From an uncultured Mycoplasmatota bacterium (lineage in GTDB: Bacteria > Bacillota_I > Bacilli_A > RF39 > UBA660): a stretch of 10,842 bases of DNA. A program made the translations under genes and the position numbers. Positions 5,446-10,842 of this stretch are shown in pieces. The stretch's first letter is position 1, and every line of letters begins with the position of its first letter. The notes beneath the pieces were generated by a model. That model was not told where the DNA came from, made no database searches, and worked only from the letters and a program-made list of their open reading frames with translations. Location: positions 1-10,842 of the forward strand of contig USDC01000012.1 of NCBI GenBank assembly GCA_900553435.1, read 5' to 3'.

Positions 5446-6045
5446 TTATCTATTGTAGAATTCAACGATTAATGCTTCGTTAATTTCACTATTTAGTTCA
5501 TTTCTTTCTGGATATCTTAAATATGTTCCAGTTTTCTTTTTATCATCCCATGAAACATATTCACATGTTTTAACTGCATTTTCTAGACTTTCTTTAATAA
5601 CTGGATGGTTACTTGATTTTTCTCTAATACTAATAGTGTCTCCTGGTTTAACTTGGTAAGATGGTATATCAACTTTTTTACCATTTACTAAAATGTGTCC
5701 ATGATTAACAAGTTGTCTTGATGCTCTTCTAGTTGGAGCAAGATTTAAACGATATACAATGTTATCAAGTCTGCTTTCAAGTAAGATTAAGAAATTAGTA
5801 CCATGTACACCTTTCATTTTTCCAGCTTTTTCAAAAGTTCTTTTAAATTGTTTTTCACTTAGTCCATATAAAAATTTAACTTTTTGTTTTTCTTGAAGTT
5901 GAACTCCATATTCACTTACTTTTTTTCTTCCAGTTCCATGTTGCCCTGGAGCATAAGGTCTTTTTGCTAAATCTTTACCATTTTCTAAAGTTGAAAAACC
6001 AAGTCTTCTAGATTTTTTGTATGCAGGTCCAGTGTATCTAGACAT
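5446..6045 (-). CDS. rpsD: Small-subunit ribosomal protein uS4
   Basis: Primary 16S-binding assembly protein of the 30S subunit, 199 residues, as in Bacillus (200). The N-terminal region [26 protein letters not shown] and [12 protein letters not shown] is the zinc-free (Cys-minus) form of S4. The RNA-binding S4 domain begins at [11 protein letters not shown] (90-100) and runs through [19 protein letters not shown] to about residue 150. The C-terminus ends ALIVEFYNR, as in Firmicutes. The start is ATG (6043-6045 on the complement), 8 nt after an AGGGAGG SD (complement of 6054-6060). It is a single-gene unit with its own promoter, leader and terminator, as in B. subtilis, where rpsD lies outside the alpha operon and S4 represses its own mRNA. 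Transcription converges with the infC operon and diverges from ezrA. Confidence 0.97.
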   Translation of the reverse strand: MSRYTGPAYKKSRRLGFSTLENGKDLAKRPYAPGQHGTGRKKVSEYGVQLQEKQKVKFLYGLSEKQFKRTFEKAGKMKGVHGTNFLILLESRLDNIVYRLNLAPTRRASRQLVNHGHILVNGKKVDIPSYQVKPGDTISIREKSSNHPVIKESLENAVKTCEYVSWDDKKKTGTYLRYPERNELNSEINEALIVEFYNR

Positions 6046-6192
6046 ATTTCATACCTCCCTTTCTTGTATACAAAAGGGCTTATTATTATCATTTATAGGG
6101 TGTTTGTTTTAATATGTTCGGTTTTGGCTTCCTACTAATAAACTTAACAAACGCGTTATAAATTTAAATAATACTGCCAAAATTTGAATACA
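6046..6192 (-). promoter_or_regulatory. Structured rpsD leader, candidate S4 autoregulatory element
   Basis: The roughly 145-nt untranslated leader on the minus strand holds an imperfect hairpin of about 60 nt (6182 down to 6122). Its paired blocks are TTTTGGC/GCCAAAA, TATTA/TAGTA and AAATTTA/TAAGTTT, separated by small internal loops, with an 11-12 nt loop carrying AACGCGTT. Two of the inner pairs are G-U only in the minus-strand RNA, so the fold suits the rpsD transcript rather than the opposite strand. S4-binding leaders on rpsD are known in Firmicutes; that this is one is inferred from position and structure. Confidence 0.6.
6057..6078 (-). promoter_or_regulatory. Hairpin masking the rpsD ribosome-binding site
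   Basis: On the minus strand CCCTTT (complement of 6073-6078) can pair with AAAGGG (complement of 6057-6062) around a 10-nt loop that is itself nearly palindromic (TGTATACA). The 3' arm covers the GGG of the AGGGAGG SD, so this hairpin would hinder initiation on rpsD mRNA and could be the output of S4 feedback. Confidence 0.55.
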
Positions 6193-6198
6193 TAAATA

Positions 6199-6226
6199 AT
6201 TATACAATAATTCTATGAAAAAGCAA
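6199..6226 (-). promoter_or_regulatory. rpsD promoter
   Basis: On the minus strand TTGCTT (complement of 6221-6226), a 16-bp spacer and a perfect TATAAT (complement of 6199-6204). The predicted start is near 6192, about 147 nt before the rpsD ATG. Confidence 0.75.
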
Positions 6227-6290
6227 GCATTTTATTACCTTTCATATTTTGACAAAATATTTAAAATTTCTAGCAAAAATAAGCTTTTCA

Positions 6291-6299
6291 TGTTAAAAT
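6291..6299 (+). promoter_or_regulatory. Extended -10 promoter of ezrA-ftsK
   Basis: TGTTAAAAT has the TGn extension and a TAAAAT -10 (6294-6299). The -35 position 17 bp upstream (6271-6276, TAGCAA) is weak. The start would be near 6306, followed by the SD AGAGG (6309-6313) 7 nt before the ezrA ATG. The nearby TTGACA (6249-6254) is at the wrong distance. Confidence 0.55.
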
Positions 6300-6320
6300 G
6301 TTTATAGTAGAGGTGGACTT

Positions 6321-8039
6321 ATGGGTAATGGCACATTAATTTTAGCAATAGTAACTGTTTCTGTTATAGCGATGGCTATAATTATTTTTGTTATTTTTAT
6401 GATGAGAAAAAAAAGAAAAGAAAATTTAGAACATGAAATTGAGGCTATTGAAACAAATAAAAACTTAATAATATCTCCATCTATTCTTACTGAATTTAAT
6501 AAAGTTGAAAGTTTAGTAAATAATAAAAACTTAGAAAAAAAATATGAAAATTGGAAAAAGAAATTTGATGAAATTAAAAATAAAGATATACCTAAAGTTA
6601 CAGATATGCTTCTTAATATTGAAAATATAATTGATTCAAATGATGTAAGGAAAATCGCAAGTGAACTTGGAAAAGCAGAGCTTGAAGTTTTTTATGTTAA
6701 AGCAAAGGCGGACGTTTTACTAGATGAAGTAAGAGATATTACTATGAGTGAAGAAAGAAATAGGAATGCTATTACTAAGTTAAAAACGATATATAGAGAA
6801 ACTGTAAGTGTATTTAATAAAAACAAATTAGAATATAAAGATGTAATTAAACCAATTGAACTTGGTTTTGAAAATATTGATAAATTATTTAGTGCTTTTG
6901 AACTTGCAATGGATAATAAAGAATTTGATGAAGTATCAAAAATTGTTAAAGCACTTGATGATTTAGTAAATAATATGGCTATAGTTATTGAAGAAGCACC
7001 AAGTATTATTTTGCTTGGTAAAAGTATAATACCTAAAAAAATAACTGATATTAAAAGTATTAGTAAGAGAATGGTTAAAAATGGGTATAATATAGATTAT
7101 TTAAATATTGACTATAATATAGATGAAGCAGAGAAAAAATTAAATGATATTTTTGATAGATTAAATGTGCTTAATTTAGAAGATTCAATTTTTGAACTTA
7201 AAACAATGCTTGATTATTTTGAAAGCCTTTATTCAGATTTTGATAAAGAAAAAATAAGTAAGAAAGAATATGAAGAGGCACTAGAAGTAATATCAGATAA
7301 GACAAGTAGACTTACAAAAATCGTTAAAAACATTTATGCTGAGTTAGCTGATTTAAAAATTAGTTATGACTTAACTGATGAAGAGTTAGAAGTAATAGAT
7401 AATATAAATGTAGAACTTAAAAGTATAAAAAATGATTTTAAAAATGTTAATGATAGAACAAAAGCAAAAATACTTCCTTATTCAAAATTAGCTAAGGAAT
7501 GTGAACTTATAAGTGTTAGGTTATTTAATACAGAAGATAAACTAGAAAATACATTAAGAACACTTGGAAGCCTAAAGGAAGATGAAGCACGTGCTAGAGA
7601 ACAACTAGAAGAGATAAGAGTTATATTAAGGGATGCAAAATATAAAATTAAAGAATACAAACTTACTGTTGTTCCAAAGAAATATTTTGTAGAACTTAAA
7701 GAAGCACATGAGGCTATAAATGAAATAATAAAAGAATTAGAGAAAAAACCAATTTCAATTAAGACTTTAAATACAAGAGTTGATACTGCTAGAGATTTGG
7801 TCTTAAAGCTATTTAATACTTCAAAAGAACTTACTAAAACCGCAGCAATGGCAGAGATGGCAATTGTTTATGGAAATAGGTATAGAAGTAGTATTAAAGA
7901 AGTAGAAGTTGGACTTAAAAATGCAGAAAAAGAATTTTATAAAGGGGAATATAGAGTATCTTTAGAGCTAGTGTTAAATGCAATAAATATTGTAGAACCA
8001 GGTATACATAAGAAACTTCTTAGTGCATACGAAGAGTAA
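6321..8039 (+). CDS. ezrA: Septation ring formation regulator EzrA
   Basis: EzrA is a membrane-anchored spectrin-like protein of Bacilli that binds FtsZ, prevents extra polar Z-rings and helps coordinate septal wall synthesis. This one has 572 residues (family about 560-575). One N-terminal transmembrane helix (about 5-28) is followed by the positive cluster RKKRK, which fits an extracellular N-terminus and a cytoplasmic body. The rest is almost wholly charged helical, coiled-coil-like sequence rich in Lys, Glu and Asp. Early family-like features are PSILTEFNKVESL and KKYENWKKKFDEI, the latter equivalent to the family's FERWREEWDEI. The conserved C-terminal patch is YGNRYRS at 517-523, near the region needed for mid-cell localisation in B. 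subtilis. ATG 6321 has a good SD. ftsK starts 15 nt after the stop, so they form a division operon. Sequence identity to characterised EzrA looks low, but architecture and end motifs agree. Confidence 0.9.
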   Translation: MGNGTLILAIVTVSVIAMAIIIFVIFMMRKKRKENLEHEIEAIETNKNLIISPSILTEFNKVESLVNNKNLEKKYENWKKKFDEIKNKDIPKVTDMLLNIENIIDSNDVRKIASELGKAELEVFYVKAKADVLLDEVRDITMSEERNRNAITKLKTIYRETVSVFNKNKLEYKDVIKPIELGFENIDKLFSAFELAMDNKEFDEVSKIVKALDDLVNNMAIVIEEAPSIILLGKSIIPKKITDIKSISKRMVKNGYNIDYLNIDYNIDEAEKKLNDIFDRLNVLNLEDSIFELKTMLDYFESLYSDFDKEKISKKEYEEALEVISDKTSRLTKIVKNIYAELADLKISYDLTDEELEVIDNINVELKSIKNDFKNVNDRTKAKILPYSKLAKECELISVRLFNTEDKLENTLRTLGSLKEDEARAREQLEEIRVILRDAKYKIKEYKLTVVPKKYFVELKEAHEAINEIIKELEKKPISIKTLNTRVDTARDLVLKLFNTSKELTKTAAMAEMAIVYGNRYRSSIKEVEVGLKNAEKEFYKGEYRVSLELVLNAINIVEPGIHKKLLSAYEE

Positions 8040-8054
8040 CGGGAGGAATTACAC

Positions 8055-10265
8055 GTGGCAAAGAAAAAGAAAAGAAAAGTAGAAGAGAAAAAAACATTTA
8101 CTTATTCTAGCGAACTTAAAGGATTATTTTTAATAGTTGTAGGGCTTATTGGTTTTGGTAGTTTTGGACTTGTTGGAAAATTAATAAAGAATTTTGCTAT
8201 GTTTTTGTTTGGAAACTGGTGGGCAATACTACTTGTTTTAAGCATTATTTTAGGAATATATATGATAGTGAAAAGAAAAAGTCCAACATATTCCGCTTCA
8301 AGACTTATTGGGCTTTATTCACTTCTTGTAGCTTTACTTCTTTTTTCACATATAAATTATGTAAAATTAAACCATTTAGATGGGGTTGAAATAGTTAAAA
8401 CAACTATTGATAATATAATGATATCTGTATCAAATACTGAACTTTTAAGGGAAACAGGTGGAGGAATAATTGGTGCGTTATTCTCACTACTTTTTGTTAC
8501 ACTTTTTGATATTACTGGTACTAATATAGTTGTAATTGTATTAATTGTATTTGGTATTATTATGATGCTTAATATTACAATTGGTGATATTTTTGAAAAG
8601 ATTAAAAGACCATTTAAAAATAGTAAAGAAAAACGTGCTTTAAGAAAAGAAGAAAAAATGAAAGAAAAAGCTATTAGAGCCGCAGAAGAAAGTGAACGAG
8701 AAGAAGCTGAAGCTGAAGAAAATATCATTACAATAAGTGATATAGATGAAATAAATAATCTAGAAGTAGACCATGAAACTGGAGAAGTAATAACTCCACC
8801 AGAGGCGGATACTGAAAATGCTCCTTACTCTTTACCTCCACTTGAACTTTTAAAACCATCTCCTAAAGTTAAAAAAGTAAATTCAAATGATTTTGTAACA
8901 AGTAATAGTAAAATAATTGAACAAACTTTAAAAGATTTTGGAATAACAGGAAAAGTTGTTGAAATACATGAGGGACCAAGTGTAACTCAGTATGAGGTTG
9001 AAGTTGCAAGCGGAACAAAGGTAAGTAAAGTAAAAAGTATTCATAGTGAACTTGCGCTTAGTTTAAGAGCTAAAGACATAAGAATACAAGCTCCAATCCC
9101 AGGTAAAAGTACAATTGGAATAGAAGCTCCAAACGCAGTTGTTGCTTCTGTTAAAATAAGAGATATATTAGAAAGTGTTCCTAGAAAACAACAAAATTCA
9201 AAATTACTTGCTAGTTTAGGAAAAAATATAAAAGGTGATACATGGCTCTGTGAAATAAATAAAACACCACATTTACTTGTTGCTGGTGCAACTGGAAGTG
9301 GTAAGAGTGTATGTATAAATAATATAATTGTTTCAATATTAATGCGTGCGAAACCTGATGAAGTTAAACTTGTTTTAGTTGACCCTAAAAAGGTTGAACT
9401 TAGTATGTATGAAGGAATTCCACACTTATTAATACCAGTAGTAACGGACCCTAAAAAAGCTAGTAGAGCACTACATAAAATAGTACTTGAAATGGAAAGT
9501 AGATATGATTTATTTAGTGAAACTGGTACGAAAAATATCACAACTTATAATGATTATATAAAGAAAAAATTCGGAAAAAACAGCGATAAAATGTTACCTT
9601 ATATTGTAGTAATAATAGATGAACTTGCTGACTTGATGTTAGTAGCTGCGAAGGAAGTAGAAGACTCAATTATGAGAATTACTCAAATGGCTAGAGCCGC
9701 AGGAATTCATTTAATAGTTGCAACTCAAAGACCATCAACAGATGTAATTACTGGTGTAATTAAAGCAAATATTCCATCACGTATAAGTTTTACAGTATCT
9801 TCAAGCATTGACTCAAGAACAATTCTTGGAATGAGTGGCGCAGAAAAACTTATTGGTAAAGGAGATATGTTATACTTGCCAATGGGTGAAAATATTCCAA
9901 TAAGAATACAAGGTGCTTTTGTAGATGATGATGAGGTTAAAAAGGTAGTAGACTATTGTAGAAAATTTGGTAAAGCAAAATATAATGAAAGCATGATGGA
10001 TTTAGATAACACAAGCAATGAGGCAACTCATGATAAAACTGATGTAGATAATGATGACCCTCTATATAATGAAATTGTAGAGTTTGCAATTAAATCTGGA
10101 AAAATAAGTGCATCTTTAATACAAAGAAAATACAGATTAGGATATAATAGAGCTGCTAGAATAATAGATACACTTGAGGAAAGAGGAATAATAGGGGCAC
10201 AAAATGGAAGTAAACCAAGAGAAGTTTTAATAAAATTAGAAAAAAAGGAAGAAACTGAAGAATAG
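8055..10265 (+). CDS. ftsK: DNA translocase of the FtsK/SpoIIIE family
   Basis: A septum-located ATP-driven motor that pumps chromosomal DNA during division. The 736 residues are in the range for Firmicute SpoIIIE/SftA-type proteins. A basic N-terminus precedes four or five hydrophobic segments (about 21-50, 54-73, 82-100, 134-153, 156-175), which makes it membrane-anchored like SpoIIIE rather than soluble like SftA. A charged linker (about 181-265) leads to the alpha domain, with EGPSVTQYEVEVASGTKVSK at 306-325. In the RecA-like motor, Walker A is GATGSGKS (411-418), VDPKKVELSMYEGIPHL follows at 442-458, Walker B is VVIIDELADLM (518-528), and ATQRPSTDVITG is at 556-567. The C-terminal winged-helix gamma domain (about 668-730; DPLYNEIVEFAI, LIQRKYRLGYNRAARIID) reads polar DNA motifs. 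GTG 8055 follows a GGGAGG SD (8041-8046) by 8 nt. It is cotranscribed with ezrA, and its stop lies inside a terminator hairpin. Confidence 0.95.
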   Translation: MAKKKKRKVEEKKTFTYSSELKGLFLIVVGLIGFGSFGLVGKLIKNFAMFLFGNWWAILLVLSIILGIYMIVKRKSPTYSASRLIGLYSLLVALLLFSHINYVKLNHLDGVEIVKTTIDNIMISVSNTELLRETGGGIIGALFSLLFVTLFDITGTNIVVIVLIVFGIIMMLNITIGDIFEKIKRPFKNSKEKRALRKEEKMKEKAIRAAEESEREEAEAEENIITISDIDEINNLEVDHETGEVITPPEADTENAPYSLPPLELLKPSPKVKKVNSNDFVTSNSKIIEQTLKDFGITGKVVEIHEGPSVTQYEVEVASGTKVSKVKSIHSELALSLRAKDIRIQAPIPGKSTIGIEAPNAVVASVKIRDILESVPRKQQNSKLLASLGKNIKGDTWLCEINKTPHLLVAGATGSGKSVCINNIIVSILMRAKPDEVKLVLVDPKKVELSMYEGIPHLLIPVVTDPKKASRALHKIVLEMESRYDLFSETGTKNITTYNDYIKKKFGKNSDKMLPYIVVIIDELADLMLVAAKEVEDSIMRITQMARAAGIHLIVATQRPSTDVITGVIKANIPSRISFTVSSSIDSRTILGMSGAEKLIGKGDMLYLPMGENIPIRIQGAFVDDDEVKKVVDYCRKFGKAKYNESMMDLDNTSNEATHDKTDVDNDDPLYNEIVEFAIKSGKISASLIQRKYRLGYNRAARIIDTLEERGIIGAQNGSKPREVLIKLEKKEETEE

Positions 10266-10275
10266 TTTCTTTTTT
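10249..10275 (+). terminator. Terminator of ezrA-ftsK, overlapping the ftsK stop
   Basis: An 8-bp stem, AAGAAACT (10249-10256) with AGTTTCTT (10264-10271), has a 7-nt loop and a T-run 10270-10275. The 5' arm and loop are the last FtsK codons, and the TAG stop (10263-10265) spans the loop/3'-arm boundary. A further inverted repeat, CTTACA/TGTAAG (10276-10291), follows and may help. Confidence 0.82.
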
Positions 10276-10321
10276 CTTACAAAATTGTAAGATTGTTTAT
10301 CTTAATTAAAAGAAAAAAGTA

Positions 10322-10330
10322 TGTTAAAAT
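10322..10330 (+). promoter_or_regulatory. Extended -10 promoter of the 3'-terminal membrane gene
   Basis: TGTTAAAAT (TAAAAT at 10325-10330 plus TGn) matches the ezrA promoter core; the shared block is ATGTTAAAAT at 6290-6299 and 10321-10330. No good -35 is visible 16-18 bp upstream. The start would be near 10337, 11 nt before the ATG. Confidence 0.5.
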
Positions 10331-10347
10331 AAATTTAGGTTGGTAGT

Positions 10348-10842
10348 ATGTGGAAGATTAAAAACTTGAAAACAAAAGCTAGAGGAAATGTAAAGAAAAA
10401 CTATTTTTCAGTAGTTTTTGTGTGCTTAATAATAGGTATAATAGTAGGTACATATAATGTAAGTTATAATAATGAGGCATATGAGACTAGTGAATTTGGA
10501 ATAAATATAGTATCTTCATATTTAGAAAGCCCTAGTTATGAAACAGTTGTAGAATATTTAAAATATAAAAGTGCAACTAATTATTTACATGGAACACCTG
10601 ATTTATCAGATGGAGTAATAAATTATATTTTTCATGTAGTAGATAAAACAGAAAACTCTATTGCTAATTTACTTTTAAATGCGATGAATAAAATAATGTT
10701 AAATATTTCAACTTCATCAATCGTTTTAATTTTCACATTCTTTGTATTAAGTTTTCATATATTTATAAAATATCCTTTAATAGTAGGAGAAAGTAGATTT
10801 TTTTTAGAAAATAAAAATTATAAACAAACACATATAACAAGA
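10348..10842 (+). CDS. Integral membrane protein, DUF975-like (3'-truncated by the window edge)
   Basis: The frame opens at ATG 10348 and stays open for 165 codons to the end of the window. The N-terminus MWKIKNLKTKARGNVKKNYF is a short basic amphipathic lead into a first membrane segment (about 20-35). A polar, probably extracytoplasmic stretch (36-105) follows, then a second hydrophobic segment (123-141). After that comes YPLIVGESRFFLENKNY (142-158), which resembles the conserved PLxVGxxRFFLE block of DUF975-type membrane proteins of Firmicutes. Function is unknown for that family. The SD is weak (AGGTTGG, 10337-10343, about 4 nt before the ATG), and a terminator after ftsK plus its own extended -10 make it a separate unit. 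The family call rests on the opening and this block only and is tentative. Confidence 0.7.
   Translation, partial: MWKIKNLKTKARGNVKKNYFSVVFVCLIIGIIVGTYNVSYNNEAYETSEFGINIVSSYLESPSYETVVEYLKYKSATNYLHGTPDLSDGVINYIFHVVDKTENSIANLLLNAMNKIMLNISTSSIVLIFTFFVLSFHIFIKYPLIVGESRFFLENKNYKQTHITR

Noticed and set aside
6249..6254. TTGACA as the -35 of ezrA
   Set aside because: No acceptable -10 lies 16-18 bp downstream; the extended -10 at 6291-6299 is 37 bp away.
1..10842. Mobile elements, CRISPR arrays, tRNA or rRNA genes, defence or toxin systems
   Set aside because: No transposase or integrase motifs, no spaced repeat array, no cloverleaf or conserved rRNA stretch seen on either strand; gene content is core metabolism, translation and division.

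Overview
The window comes from a very AT-rich, low-GC Gram-positive bacterium. EzrA, a SpoIIIE/FtsK translocase, the infC-rpmI-rplT operon with a structured leader, a divergent lone rpsD and strong SD sites all point to Bacilli, perhaps an uncultured gut lineage close to the Mollicutes. The standard bacterial code is used: tryptophan is always TGG, and TGA ends the PfkB-family gene, so this is not a code-4 mycoplasma. I see no insertion sequence, prophage, CRISPR array, tRNA or rRNA. The content is mainly core housekeeping.

Layout. Bases 1-2018 hold the 3' three quarters of pyruvate, phosphate dikinase, closed by a strong terminator. An extended -10 promoter then drives a PfkB-family sugar kinase overlapped by a small stand-alone Smr-domain gene (2160-3315). 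Next is an unrecognised 182-residue gene (3380-3928). It has its own consensus promoter, whose -35 box is overlapped by a 16-bp perfect palindrome. A second consensus promoter starts the translation operon infC-rpmI-rplT (4091-5387), preceded by an attenuator-like leader. infC begins at an AUA codon, so callers that accept only ATG/GTG/TTG starts cut it short by 18 residues. rplT carries a C-terminal extension of about 70 residues ending in a Rho_N/SAP-like motif. rpsD lies convergently on the minus strand (5446-6045), with back-to-back terminators between the two and a structured leader of about 145 nt upstream.

From 6321 rightward come ezrA and ftsK, a cell-division and chromosome-segregation pair sharing one transcript, then a terminator. 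The window ends inside a membrane-protein gene (10348 onward) that resembles the DUF975-type integral membrane proteins.

How the parts work together. The middle third encodes translation components that appear to regulate themselves at the RNA level: L20 on the infC leader, IF3 through its non-canonical start codon, and S4 on the rpsD leader. The right third is division machinery. The left third is central carbon metabolism (PEP/pyruvate interconversion and sugar phosphorylation). The least explained items are the 182-residue gene with its palindrome, the L20 extension, and the detailed switching of the two leaders.
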